In this document: positions 23,591-34,886 of the stretch, one piece after another
How the letters are laid out: each line of letters begins with the position of its first letter
How positions within the stretch are numbered: position 1 is the stretch's first letter
Assembly: GCF_050948215.1 (NCBI RefSeq)
Contig: NC_135155.1
Coordinates: 10,930,001-10,994,000, forward strand
Direction: 5' to 3'
Length of the DNA stretch: 64,000 nucleotides
DNA from: Halictus rubicundus
Taxonomy: Eukaryota > Arthropoda > Insecta > Hymenoptera > Halictidae
Position numbers and translations under genes: made by a program
The notes under the pieces: model-generated
Seen by the model: the letters and a program-made list of their open reading frames with translations, nothing else
Told to the model about the DNA's origin: nothing
The model's database searches: none

Positions 23591-24437
23591 TATTATAAAA
23601 ACTCCTCTACGAGTCGTACGCGATTCATATTATGTATTGTAATTGAACGAAGAAAATTCGATCAGTATCCACGCATCTTTGTGATTTTAATAATTATGAG
23701 TTGACTTCAGATTTCATACATTTGTGAGAAAAATAAATAGGATAGATGAATAGATTTTTCCAAGATTCCAAACTAGAAGACCGCTTTAAAAAAGCAGGAA
23801 ACTTCTACTTGATTCCTGCAACTGATAACAAATTTTTATGTTGCGGGTGTAGTGTTGCGACCGCGGTGTAAATGGTGTTCGCTCCGAGACAGGCGATTCA
23901 AAATGGCAGCGATAAAATTCCACGAAACCGAGCCGCGAGTTTCGGAGGCATGCAAATCACGTAATACGGGAAAGAGCGTTAGGTTTCGATTGGTCGGGGG
24001 GTTCCGCGCATATTTCGGCTGGCCAGTCACGTGGCTGAGGAGAGGTCTCAGATCGGAGACACTGTTGCTCGGTTCTCAGTATCCAGGATAGGCTTGGCTA
24101 ATCGCTCGTAAATACGCAGCCGATGCCTCGCGTTGCCTCGCGTATTCGTAACCCATAAACTGCGCTTGACTAGAATTTCAACCAGCCGAGTCGTCTCGAC
24201 GACCTAATGTTGCAATCTTATCAACCCACGGCCACCACTCTCAAAGGGCTGTGCCAGAAATCGATACACAGCACGTGCTCGCACCTCCCGAGCTATTTAT
24301 GCTAAACCATACACTATTATTCTATTAACGCGCTTTTTCTCTGTTTTTTTTTTTCGTAGATTTTCTAACGAAAAAAGATTGGCATTTTCCCCGTCGGAAA
24401 AACCAAGAATTTTTTAAATTTCAAAAAATTATAGGTT
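23591..24437. other. Non-coding stretch, no gene recognised
   Basis: AT-rich up to about 23.85 kb, then balanced sequence. A poly-T tract lies near 24342-24353. Nothing further is supported. Confidence 0.5.
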
Positions 24438-24656
24438 TTAACGCTAGATTTACGAGACCCGTCAAAATGACCGTCTCGAAATTTTTAAATTTACAATTGT
24501 AAAAAGTGCAAGGACGCACTTGTGAAGAATTGTTCAACAGATTCGTTTCTTCGAGCTCATATTACAATAAATATGGCTGAGAATCTAAGTAACCACAATT
24601 CTGCTATTTCTGCAACGCAATGTAAAATTTTTAGTGCTAAGTAAACGTAGTGTTAA
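24438..24656 (+). mobile_element. TTAA-flanked MITE, CACTAGGTTTACGG family (piggyBac-like)
   Basis: The element is bounded by TTAA at 24438-24441 and 24653-24656. The left end reads TTAACGCTAGATTTACGAG and the right end, reversed, TTAACACTACGTTTACTTAG. Interior blocks such as GTCAAAATGACCGTCTCG and GAAGAATTGTTCAACAG recur in copies at 43791, 55509 and 58525. TTAA target sites point to a piggyBac-type mobiliser. No coding capacity is present. Confidence 0.8.
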
Positions 24657-24694
24657 GGACTAGGTGCCCAAAATTTGAACAAAATCTGAAGCAG

Positions 24695-24821
24695 TACAGT
24701 GTATCGTGTATCGTTCAGGGGACATACCAGAGCCGTGTTATGTTTACACTCCTCTTAGTGGGGATAATTCCGCGACGTTTATCGTCCAGACTTCGGCGAC
24801 ATATACAGAGAAACTACTGGT
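24695..24821 (-). mobile_element. TA-flanked MITE, TACAGTGA family, degraded and deleted copy
   Basis: The left end is TACAGTGTATCG. The interior retains GTGGGGATAATTCCGCG and GTCCAGACTTCGGCGACATA. The right end, GAGAAACTACTGG, is eroded. It lies in reverse orientation relative to 38011 and lacks much of the middle. Confidence 0.65.
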
Positions 24822-25683
24822 GTCCGATCTCGCGTGGAACGATCCTATACCGGACGGTATAAAGGCACCGTGACGTCATAGGTGTCGACCGTCTCCATCT
24901 GCCAGCTCCTTAATTTTGAACGACAGTGAACGGCGCCTGGGTAGCTCCCCCGAGACAAAGACGTGGGCGTCTTTATCGATGCAATAATATACCGTGAGCT
25001 AGTTCGGGCCCGCTGCTAGCCCGACGCGAGAAAAGAACCTTTTAGCTCGTGTCAAGGTGTAGTCCGCCGAGGGAATGATCGAACGGCCGCGACAAAAACC
25101 GGCAGTTTCGTGTCCTTGCGGTACACCTTGGGCCTCGAGGGCAGGATAACAGCGTTTCTCGGTAAGACCGGTACTGGGCAAAGGCCCTGGATCTCGGCCC
25201 ACGTACCGGCTCACTGTCGTCTACCAACACCTACCTCATCCTTCTAGCCAGCGAGCGCACCAGGAAGAACACTTTCTTCGGCCGCGCTCGCCGGAACTGC
25301 GATCAGATACCACGCCTGATTCGATTATAGACTTCCATCGACCTGTTAGCGTTTCGTCCGTGGACGACTCTAATGTCCACGGTCCACCAGCGGAATTTTA
25401 TGCATTTACGACAGAAATCAGTAAATCAAATACTGAACCACGACAACGCTTCATCCCTGGCTCGACGAATTAATTTACTCTTACGGTGATTACGATTTCC
25501 TTGGACTTTATTAACCAGTTAACTGTGTTTGACGAGTATACTCGTCATGATGGAATGGCAATATTTTGTGTCATGACGAGTATACACGTCAAAACAGCTA
25601 TGATTCAAACAGCGGTTAATTTTTGCGACGCAACTTAGAATTTGTTTCATTTCAATTATTCCTTTCACTTTTAGATTTCGCTG
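24822..25683. other. Non-coding stretch with inverted short motif
   Basis: GC-rich up to about 25.4 kb. At 25527-25600 a short repeat, GACGAGTATACTCGTCATG, is followed by TCATGACGAGTATACACGTC, an imperfect palindrome with two direct/inverted occurrences of GACGAGTATAC. No gene is supported. Confidence 0.5.
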
Positions 25684-25886
25684 TACAGTGAACTCTCGAT
25701 ATATGTCAACAGCACGGGTCCCGCCAGCGTCGTGTATGGTACTGGAGACATACCTGAGCCGTGTTACGTTTATCCGAGGCCTCTCGAGCTTCGGGGCCCC
25801 ACACGGGGTACACAACGCGGTAGGGGGGATAATTCCTCGACGCTTATCATCCAGGCCTCGGCGACATATATAGAGATCTTACTGTA
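25684..25886 (-). mobile_element. TA-flanked MITE, TACAGTGA family, near full length
   Basis: The left end is TACAGTGAACTCTCGATATA and the right end is CTTACTGTA, with TA at both boundaries. Within it are AACAGCACGGGTC, GAGCCGTGTTACG, GATAATTCCTCGACG and ATCATCCAGGCCTCGGCGAC, all found in reverse orientation in the 208 bp copy at 38011. Length about 203 bp. Confidence 0.82.
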
Positions 25887-26055
25887 CACGGCTTCCATAG
25901 AACACAGACTGCGTTCCCAGGATTTGCATTGTTTCTACGTTTCGATGGAATTCTTGCAATGTGGGATCATTTTGACGCTTTCATGTCAGCCATAGTTAGA
26001 TCCGAACGAATTAACATGATAGAGGAGGGTTGCCTGTATTTTTAAACCCACTTCG
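25887..26055. other. Short non-coding spacer
   Basis: About 170 bases between two MITEs, with nothing recognisable. Confidence 0.5.
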
Positions 26056-26474
26056 TTAACACTAGAACCACTGAGGTCTAAGCGTGGCTTACATATGTCC
26101 CTTTGTGATAACTAAACTGCGGATCTTTATGCAAAATAAAAATTTTCAACCTGAATTGCAACAGACTGGAGTGAAATAGGAATTTATTTTCTTTCTTAAT
26201 ATGCATAATAGGTTCAAAATAATGTAACAGCATTTTAAAATTTTTCTAATGTTTTTACCGTTTTAAAATACGCCTACCCATTTTTGTCATAAATGCATAA
26301 AGTCCGCAGTCTAGTGATAACAATAAGATTGAATTTATTCAGGTTTCATATAATTTTTATGGTAACGCGTGCTCCATAGAAGAGATATGTTAAAAAATGT
26401 CTCGTGGAAACGTTTTCATAGTTTCAATAATCCAGTATCAGTTATTTCCACCCATCCGGTAGTTCTAGTGATAT
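26056..26474. mobile_element. TTAA-type MITE, CACTAGAACCAC ends, carrying a nested hAT MITE
   Basis: The left end is TTAACACTAGAACCACTG. The right end, read on the other strand, begins TATCACTAGAACTACCGG, an inverted repeat of about 16 bases whose right TTAA has decayed. The element is interrupted at 26113-26313 by a hAT MITE with its own 8 bp duplication. Without the insert it would be about 210 bp. The interior is non-coding. Confidence 0.7.
26113..26313. mobile_element. hAT MITE, TAGACTGCGGA family, nested, perfect 8 bp TSD
   Basis: The left end is TAAACTGCGGATCTTTATGC and the right end is GCATAAAGTCCGCAGTCTA. The eight flanking bases GTGATAAC occur at 26105-26112 and 26314-26321. The 201 bp interior shares ordered blocks with 55736-56178, including GCAACAGACTG, GAAATTTATTTTC-like sequence and CATTTTTGTCATAAA-like sequence. 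This is the best reference copy for the family. Confidence 0.88.
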
Positions 26475-26494
26475 CAACGTTGATCCTTACGGAG

Positions 26495-26720
26495 TAAGTG
26501 ACCCAATTACTGTGGGGGTAGCAATTACTATGCGTATATTAATTCTACTTATTTTTAAAGCACAATGAATATTAAAAGAGAGATATTAATTTCTCTTTCT
26601 TCAAAATCAGTTAATATACATATTATATATATCTCCTTCTTAAGATCCATTACGCTTTAAAAATAAGTATAATTAATATAGGCACAGTAACTGGTACCCC
26701 CACCGTCATTGGGTCCCTCA
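26495..26720. mobile_element. Foldback MITE of about 226 bp
   Basis: The arms are 26495-26565 and about 26655-26720. The left arm carries GTGACCCAATTACTGTGG, then GTATATTAATTCTACTTA. The right arm, reversed, carries GGGACCCAATGACGGTGG, then CTATATTAATTATACTTA. The arms are about 65-70 bases with scattered mismatches, and the centre is AT-rich. The target duplication could not be defined, so the superfamily is open. Confidence 0.72.
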
Positions 26721-26847
26721 TCCTATCGATCCGAATGCGAATTCGAAGTTGGACGGAATGTTTACAACTCTGGATCAGAATGGAAGACCCGCCATCCGAG
26801 GGTGAACCGTATTCCAGGAGGGTAGACGACTATACCCGCTCTTCGAG

Positions 26848-26948
26848 GAGATTTAAGGTCCTGTCGGCTCTATGACACTGCTAGCTCTAGAGCATACTGA
26901 GAAGCCCGGCTCGACCGGGAGATTTAAGGTCCTGTCAGGCTCTATGAC
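26848..26948. repeat. Short direct repeat, about 28 bp in two copies
   Basis: GGAGATTTAAGGTCCTGTC followed by GGCTCTATGAC occurs at about 26848-26875 and again at about 26918-26947, 70 bases apart, with one base inserted in the second copy. Both sit in GC-rich sequence. Function unknown. Confidence 0.85.
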
Positions 26949-27983
26949 GCGACCGGCTTTTGAGGTAAACTTTACATTCGCGTTTCGGCGTTATCTGGGA
27001 CGCGATCTGACGTCCGGTGTATCGTCGGACACGCGCGTGCTGGCTCGGAGCAGAGAGCAGGCCCGTGCAGGCCCGGCCAGGCCCGAGAAGTGGTGCAGGG
27101 CAAAGTGATGCATGGACGCGTAGCAGTGTGTCCCCGGTATTCTTAAAGTGCGCTATTTATACCCCTGACTGCATGGGCTGAAAGAACGGGCGAGGAGCGG
27201 GTTCCTCAATAAGGCAGCAGGTAGGCCGTACAGTGATTCAGAGCCGATTTTTCCAGCTGGACCAGACGGTGGCTCGGCTTCACCGTCTGCGTCCGCAGTT
27301 CCATCTCGTCTGTTTCTTCCCACCCTCTGCCGGGCGGCTGCCCTCCGATCCTCTTTCTCTGCCTCTCTTCAGCCTCTACCACCTTCTCCGGTCGGGTTCC
27401 CCGTCACTCCTCCCCACCTCCGGGGCAACCTTCTCTCTCTCTCTCTTCCCCCTTCTTTTTCGCGCATCTTTCATGCAGCTAATCCCGAATCATGGATCTT
27501 GTTGTCACCTTGATCTCTCACGATCGTCTCGTCTCGTCTCGTTTGCCGGCCGGGGGAGATCCTTTAAAGGTGAACCGGGACAAGACGCACGCACGGCCGC
27601 GCGTGCTTGCTTGCTTGCTTGCTTGCTCGCTCGCTCGCTCGCTTACTTGCTTGTCGCGCCGGGGAAATTAAACCGCGTCTGATTAAAACCTGCCGCATCC
27701 ACTTGGCTCGTCGAGCGCGCCGCTTGGCGCCCCGTTTTTGCACGCGGATTTTTGGCGCCGCTGCTGCTCGAACGGTCGCGCACCAACTCAGATCAACCAT
27801 GTTTCCAGACGAATCTGCCGCTCGACGCTACCATTGCTGAGTCAATTAGCGAAATTATAGAAACGTTTTCATCTGAAATTTTCGAGTCGATTGGAACACA
27901 TGTTACAATAAAGATTGTGTGAATAGATGCAGTTTTGCCACTAGTACAAAAGCGATATACACTGGCTTCTGTTACTCGGAAGT
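26949..27983. other. GC-rich non-coding block with CT-rich tract
   Basis: Contains a pyrimidine-rich run (27340-27470) and a CTTG/CTCG repeat. Long biased open frames occur on both strands without domains. A promoter function is possible from composition only. Confidence 0.45.
27604..27652. repeat. (CTTG)n/(CTCG)n tetranucleotide repeat
   Basis: Runs of CTTG, then CTCG, then CTTG units over about 49 bases. A related AAGC/AAGCGAGT run lies at 32322-32348. Confidence 0.93.
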
Positions 27984-28778
27984 TTTAGTGTTCAGTGAGT
28001 TGTCTCATGTCAACGGGTCAAAAATCCCAATCTTTTTTCTCGAAATTGTAAAAATTGCAATAGTGAAGATTGCCCTGTACTTTTAACAAACCGTTCCACA
28101 TACTACTCGCTGTCACCGGTACCGGAAATTATATTTTTACGTTGCATTTATCGTGCGGCAATCCTATTCGAGATTTTGAATATTTAGTGTTCAGGGAGTT
28201 GTCTCATGTCAACGGGTCAAAAACCCCAATTTTTTTCTCGAAATTGTAAAAATTACGATTGTAAAGATTGCTCTGTACTTTTAACAAGCCGTTCCACATA
28301 CTACTCGCTGTCACCGGTACCGGAAATTATATTTTTACGTTGCATTTATCGTGCGGCAATCCTATTTGAGATTTTGAATATTTAGTGTTCAGGGAGTTGT
28401 TTCATGTCAACGAGTCAAAAAAACCAATTTTTTCCTCGAAATTGTAAAAATTGCAATAGTGAAGATTGCTCTGTACTTTTAACAAGCCGTTCCACATACT
28501 ACTCGCTGTCACCGGTACCGGAAATTATATTTTTACGTTGCATTTATCGTGCGGCAATCCTATTCGAGATTTTGAATATTTAGTGTTCAGGGAGTTGTCT
28601 CATGTCAACGAGTCAAAAAAAACCAATTTTTTCCTCGAAATTGTAAAAATTGCAATAGTGAAGATTGCTCTGTACTTTTAACAAGCCGTTCCACATACTA
28701 CTCGCTGTCACCGGTACCGGAAATTATATTTTTACGTTGCATTTATCATGTGGCAATCCTATTCGAGATTTTGAATAC
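27984..28778 (+). repeat. Four-unit tandem array, period about 198 bp
   Basis: Unit starts (TTTAGTGTTCAG) lie at 27984, 28183, 28381 and 28579, spacings of 199, 198 and 198. Each unit contains AGTTGTCTCATGTCAACG, then CCGTTCCACATACTACTCG, then CTGTCACCGGTACCGG, then TTTACGTTGCATTTATC. Units differ by only a few substitutions and single-base length changes in an A-run. The last unit ends near 28778. The units are nearly identical, so the array is recent or being homogenised. The unit length is a multiple of three, so chance open frames persist across units. Confidence 0.95.
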
Positions 28779-31645
28779 AAGCTACAACCATCGAATATTG
28801 TTAGAACCATAGAATATTTTTTCCTGACAGAAATGGCGGCTTAAGTGGTCAAATTTGGAAATATTCGGGCCCTCGGCCGCTGTCCACTTGTACGCCGGTT
28901 AGGGTGAGTACACGCATCAGCAGCAAGAATTAACGGATTGTCTATTGCCGCGTATCCCTGTTCCCGGATAACGAGCATGAACGTTCCCGTAAAATGCAAT
29001 CGTTGCATAGTTTGCGCCGCGCGTTCTTAAAGGTTTCGCATTCTCGGCTAAACCTGTGGAACGCCGTAAAGCGTTATCAAGTGCAGAGATTTCGCTCGGT
29101 GTACCGTTATCTCATTAGGCGAATTACCGAGGAGCCTCGAATGTTTATCGTCTGGCCCGATCGAGCTAATGATAGCCGATACTGACGACTGCTTGGCAAA
29201 CCGAGAACACCTCGGGCCTGCGTGGGCGTTGGGCACCTCAATTAACATCGGAATGGCACTGCCGTCGATTTCACGTGGGCGTTCGGTATCCGAGACACGT
29301 ATCCTTTCGTACGTTTCACTGTCGTCGCCGGTGCTGCAAGTGGCACCCGGCTCCCTGATTTGTCCCCGCCTTGATTCCACAGGTTTTGTTTCTGCGCGCG
29401 CGATCCACTAAATTTGCAAAATGATCTGCGAAACACCACCGTGCGTCCCCGTCCTCGTTATTTCTACCCAGGTCTATCGGATGTTGCTGCCCACATTCTT
29501 TTCAAACTGAACATCCTATATCTAACCCTGGAATGGTATCCTCCGGTCTCTCATGACTGCAACAAAATTCCTGCACACTAAATTTTCCTACTGTGTTGGG
29601 ATATGTACAGCACGGTGCGGCCCACGCATCAAATTGAGAAAATTTCATGAAATTTGGCGGGGGGGGGGGGCTAAATGTAAAATTTTAGCTGCGGGTCTTT
29701 ATTAGCTTCCGAGATATTTATAGAAAAAACTAATCCCGACCTAGCAAATGCACTTAGTTACGCGAATCCGGAGTATCCGCGGAATGCGTAATTAGCCTAA
29801 TTAGCTGTAGGAGACAAAAATTTGTTTTTAGATTTTTTCGTCCTATCCCTCTAAATTGTAAGGCTAGAAATCAGTGAAAACTTCAAAAGCTGCAAAAATA
29901 CGTGTCAAATATTTTTCCGAGACCCACCTCTCACAGCATCAAAATCATTGGCTTGATTTAAGAGGATGGTACTAAATAAATTAATAGAAATTCACCAGAG
30001 AAAAAGGTAATATTAATCCCGTGAGCTATACGAAACGCTGTCGCAGCGGTTAGAAATTAAAGTACAACTATTGTTCGAACTAGACAAATTCATTTGCGTA
30101 CACGCGAATCCCATACAGCGATTTTTATCTCGCCGATGGGATGGGAAAATAAAATTTCATCCTGTTCGCGGAATATTCAATCTCCCCTTGTATTTCGTTT
30201 TATCTGTTTTCTCGTATCCCAGCCTACATAACCGAGAAAGCAAAAGTATTTAATGAGTGGGTACAGCGTTTTCTGTTGTCAACTTCAAGCAAGTGTTGAT
30301 ACCGGTTACGAGGCTAATAATTGTGGGTTTTCATGGCTGGTGATGGAAGAAAGGAGATGTTGCTTTTGCTTACTTCAATGTACTTCTTCATTAACAGTGC
30401 CCGCGCGGAACGTGGCATTCAGCTACGGTTCGGTCAGTTTAATTCGAAACTTCATTTTTTGTTTCTTTTTTTCAAACATGACTTCGTGCATTGCGGAACG
30501 ATGCCATCAGGCATATACCTTTCTTGCGGATCATTATGCATCTGCCTGGCTGCATCGACTGCATTAAGTGCGCTGCATTAATTGTATTATCGGTTACACA
30601 ACTTTTTTCTACTAATGGATTCCCATCGACAGTCCAATCTATTTTATCCTCAAGGAATTTGTCTAAACTCTCAGCACTAATTGAAGATTGCTTTAATGCG
30701 CACTTCTTCTACAGGAAACTTCTATCATTATGTTGCACTCTTTGGTTGAACTGTGGTCACATTTGAAGTGGTATCGGGAAGAACAAAATTCGAGATTAGA
30801 AGAACATTGTTTTCCTTAGCTTCTAGTTTTTTGAAAACAACTTTGAAGACGGAGGAAAGAAAAATGTTACAAAATTGATCATTTTCAATTGATGAGTATG
30901 TGAAATACAATGAAAATTTGATTCAGTAACATTTATTCCATACACAAAATTGGTAACGTTACTTGTTTCATTTTACGGCATGAGTAATTTATGTTATTTA
31001 TTGATACAATAACTGCAATAATTATTGATATCAATTACTGAAAAATTGAGACCCGTATCCTAGGACTGCTTCCAAATCGCAAAATGGTAGCTATTTAATT
31101 TTAATTAGATTTTAGCTTTTCATAGCAGTTATTCGGTTCTTCACAACTGTTTCATGAAGTGTTAGCACGAAAATAACCAATGGCAATTTTATGGGGCGTT
31201 TTTCCCTAATTTTTGTGCGCCCATCCCTACTCGGCCACCATGGCGGCGGAGGAACGGCTAATCTGGCTGCTGCACGCGGTGCGCACATTTACGAGAAACG
31301 CCAAGACGGCAACGGCAAATCGCAACTGACCATGGAAGAGTGTAAGATTTATGGTACGTCGGTGCCATTGAGGCACAGGAAGAACTCCGAGTCTGTCTTC
31401 CTGGCTCGGAATGAAGTAATAACCGAACGCTATAATGGGACGCGGGAAATGCCTACCGAAAACCGTGTCCCCAAAATGGGGAAGAAATTACAACTGTATC
31501 GTAAATCTTGATTAAACAAAATTCATGTACAGTAGAACTATGTCTACACATAGTTAATATTAATATAAAATATTTCCATATAGCACGACTTAATAGACTT
31601 GGACAACCCCCATACACTCTTTTCAGTTTCGTTTAACGCGATTTC
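28779..31645. other. Non-coding stretch, no gene recognised
   Basis: A poly-G run lies at 29659-29670. GC-balanced sequence covers 28.86-29.45 kb and AT-rich sequence the rest. Open frames at 30253-30766 and 31191-31511 show no recognised domain. One of them (ATG at 30333) begins with a hydrophobic run and is discussed as a weak observation. Confidence 0.5.
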
Positions 31646-31888
31646 TTAACACGTTAAGTGGCAAATATCATTCCCAGAGATTCTTACAAAATCAGAGTAA
31701 TTTAATCAATGAAAGCGAAACTAGAAATTTTAAATGTATTATAGGGGATGCCGTTTTAACCCTTCTGAATTCTAAAGACCTTAATAAAATTCGGTTTATC
31801 TTAATAAGTCACAATAAAAATGCATGTCTAAACCTAGTCAAAAATCACTGTCAGTCATATGTGACTGACGTGGCAGTTAACGTGTTAA
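31646..31888. mobile_element. TTAA-flanked MITE (piggyBac-like), CACGTTAA ends
   Basis: TTAA bounds the element at 31646-31649 and 31885-31888. The left end is TTAACACGTTAAGTGGCA and the right end, reversed, is TTAACACGTTAACTGCCA, so 16 of 18 bases match. The interior includes a CAGTCATATGTGACTG palindrome near the right end (from about 31851), and no coding capacity. Related ends (CACGTTGACTGCC) occur at 51816 and 55824. Confidence 0.8.
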
Positions 31889-32343
31889 CCATCTGGGGAT
31901 GAGTATAGAGGGTGCGCATCTAATCCCTATATTTACAATGAAATACTTTAATTACGTACGTTACAGTACTGATAATATGGCTTGTACTTTTCATTTTTCC
32001 CATTATTTAAAATTCGATGCGCGATCCAAGTCTCTGAGGAAGCCGTTCTGAATATTTTCAAAAATCCCGGACCACACAGGGTAAGCTCGTTGACCTCGGT
32101 GTTACCGAAGAGCAACGCGTTATTAGCCGGGATTTAAAAATGAAACGTGCCGCCGGTGATTTTCGAACCGTGTGAATCCGTGGACATCAAATTCGAGGAT
32201 AAGGGAGTTCCGCTGTATTTCGATCGGCGACGGTGGCGGACGGTGCGGATACTCATTCGGCGCGGCGATTACTCGTCCGTTGAAGAGAGGAGCCGATGGA
32301 ACGAGGTAGCTATCCGGCGAGTAAGCAAGCAAGCAAGCGAGTA

Positions 32344-32345
<2 letters not shown>

Positions 32346-32386
<41 letters not shown>
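32346..32386. repeat. (GA)n microsatellite
   Basis: About twenty GA dinucleotides following an AAGC-rich run. GA repeats are bound by GAGA-type factors in insects, but nothing here proves such a role. Confidence 0.97.
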
Positions 32387-33848
32387 AATCGAGCGGGCTC
32401 CTTCCGTCCGGCGCGCGGTGCGGATCGTCCTGAAAAATCTATCGGCTCGGGAGAGGATATCCGATCGTTCGCGGGATCGTTTGCAGACCGCTTACACCGA
32501 CAGATGGGATTATCTGATCTTGAATCTAGCCGGGACGGCTCGGCCGCGTATAATTGCCATCGCCGAGCGAACGAGCGTAGCTTGGTGAGCGCTAGAGAGA
32601 AGAGCCCTTCTTTTTCTACCCACGGTTCGTTGGCTGGCCATGCTGCTGGCCCATCTCTCCGTGCGGCCTGGCGTTCGTTGGCTGGCCGGCCGGCCGGCTC
32701 GGTCCGTTCGTTCCTCGGCCCGCGGTCGGCCCGCGGAGAGCAGTCGTTGCTGCTTCTGTCGTCGTCGGTTGCTGCCTTCTGCCCGCTGCCACTGCCGACG
32801 TTGCTTGGCTGCTCGGGCTGCTGCTGCTGCCATGCCGCCTAGCCTGCCTGCTGGCCAAGCCGGCCCGGCCCGGCCCGGCCCGACCCAGCTCGACTCAGCC
32901 CGACTCGGCTCGTTCCCCGAGCGGAGTCAAGGCTGTGAACTGGGAATGTGCGTGCAACTATGCTACCTAGACCTTTTATTCCTCGTGGTATCCGCCGCCT
33001 TCCCTTACCGTGGCTTATACGCGTCGGCAACGGCCATCTAGTAGTGCGTCCGCATGAATCTACGCCTGGGCTCTCCTCCCCACCCCGTCTCACCAACCCC
33101 CTCTCCCACTCTCTTTCTCTTCTCTCTCTCTCTCTCTCTCTTCCTCTTTCTCCGTGTCCCCCTTTTCCTCTATCGTGGCGTTCCTCCTCTTCCATCGTTC
33201 GTCTCCCGTGTGTTCTCTTCGTCCTTCCCCTTCCTCCCCAATCCCTCTCCCTCTCTTTCTCTCCGCCGCTCTCATCCCCCTTGATAACGATCTTCCACCG
33301 ACCATGCCGCGCGCTGAACTTTTATAAACCCCCTGGCACCTGTCCACCCAAGTAGATAATAACGCTGCCGCGAATCCCGCACCGCAGCCTGATTGCCTGA
33401 CTGTTACCTTGCCTACCTACCCTGCCTATCCGTCCCTCTCTTTGTCTCTACTTCCCATGCGATTCGTTCGCGGCTGTCTCTCGTCCTCGTCTTCGTCTTC
33501 GTCTTCGTCTTCGCCGTGGTCGTCCTCCGCCTCGCGGTCCTCGTCCCCGTCCCCGTCTCCTCTTCCTTCCTTCGCCGTTTTCCTCGCCCTCTTCAACTAT
33601 GCTCCTCTTTCTCTACGGTCCCCGCTTCGCCGGAAAGCGACGCGAAGAGACCGCGGCGGTTTCTCACCGGTCGCCGAGGTTAGGCAAACGCTTCGAGGAA
33701 TCATTGTCTCACTCTTCGCCGGCCGATTATTCCTCTCTGCCTCGCCGCGCCGCGCCGCGCCGCGCCGGTGATCAAGGCGTCGCGTGGGTCGTCGCAAGGA
33801 CTCTCCGAGGATATAATAAACAATAACGAAGCCGCGAATTAATCATCC

Positions 33849-33878
33849 AGCCGCCGCCGCCGCCGCCCCCCCCCCCAC
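33849..33878. repeat. CCG repeat followed by a C homopolymer
   Basis: About six CCG triplets run into a C homopolymer of about ten bases. Confidence 0.95.
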
Positions 33879-34860
33879 ACCCTCCTCCAGCTCTCAACCC
33901 CCTGATCTCTGACAGTCGGACGACACTTGCTCGACCGTGATCGTTACGTCATTGGTATCTGGAGCGCTGATCTTCGCGCGTTCCTCCGGTCCTGGAATGT
34001 CTGCAATACTAGAAAAGGAATGTGTACGATCTTCTCTCGACGAGGAATCTTCTAGTGGTTGAATAAAAATTTTTTCTTGCCGTAATTTTTTTAGAACGAT
34101 CCTTGAACGTGTCTTTACTGGAACAGATGAAGGCTGTCGAGGAAAACCTTTTTCCTCGCAGCAATTTTTTAAATTGATCTGTGCAAATGTATTTACTGGA
34201 ATAAGGAATCTTGTGATCGTTGAAACAAATTCCCGTAAAGTGATCCACGAGAAACACATTTACGGAAATACAAGAATCTTCTAATAAATTCGAATTGTCG
34301 AATGAAAATGTTCTTCACTGTAATTTTTATAATATGTATGTATTTTTTATATTTTGGATATAATTCAAATTTATAATTTTTGCACTTTGTATTTTTTGTA
34401 TTATATTTATTGGTATCGCACATAAGGTGTCCGATCTACAAAGGACATACAATTTATTTAACGAGGTTACAATTGAAAAATTAGGACGTATTTTTAAAAT
34501 TTCCGCACAGACTCGGACGAAAAAGTTGTATAATCAATATTAACTACTTTCTGTCGCAATTTCCGTCAATTACAATTTTCGTGAAATTTTCTAAATTCCG
34601 AAACGAATTCGAATCATCTGGTCCACTCTTTAAAAACAGTTACATCATTTTAAATACGTATGGAGACTTTTCCGACGGAATGAGGTACAGAAGCCGTTCC
34701 CCTTTACAATTAGCCTGTAATTTATTTTCTCCCCCGTAAATTGATTATGCCCAACAACAGGCGATCCCGGTTGCCACGCTGCTGATTCGTTTTGACCCGT
34801 CACAGTCTGCTACCTTCCCGCTCATCCCTTAAGGCGGACCGACGAGTCTACGAGTTTCTT

Positions 34861-34886
34861 CTTTCGATTCCGTTTCAGGTGAGCGT
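34861..34886 (+). promoter_or_regulatory. Candidate recursive (zero-length exon) splice site
   Basis: A pyrimidine-rich run (CTTTCGATTCCGTTTCAG, ending 34878) is followed at once by a donor-like GTGAGCG. An acceptor fused directly to a donor is the form of ratcheting points used in insects to remove very long introns stepwise. The plus strand agrees with the candidate exon at 46238. Chance occurrence is possible. Confidence 0.28.

Larger units (their letters stand above)
31889..34860. other. GC-rich non-coding block with polypyrimidine and GA tracts
   Basis: From 32.2 to 33.9 kb the sequence is GC- and CpG-rich. It holds a GA repeat (32346-32386), CG-rich runs near 32860-32890, CT-rich runs near 33110-33150 and 33220-33270, a CGTCTT repeat (33484-33515) and a CCG/C run (33849-33878). 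Long open frames on both strands are compositional. From 33.9 kb it becomes AT-rich. The composition, GA-repeat content and CpG density would suit a promoter, but no initiator could be chosen. Confidence 0.45.

Noticed and set aside
28466..28681. 71-codon frame within the tandem array
   Set aside because: The 198-base unit is a multiple of three, so a chance open frame is carried across units. There is no start context or domain.
32504..33355. Clustered long frames over 32.5-33.4 kb
   Set aside because: Present on both strands in nearly all frames with Ala/Arg/Ser-rich products, which is typical of GC-rich low-complexity DNA.
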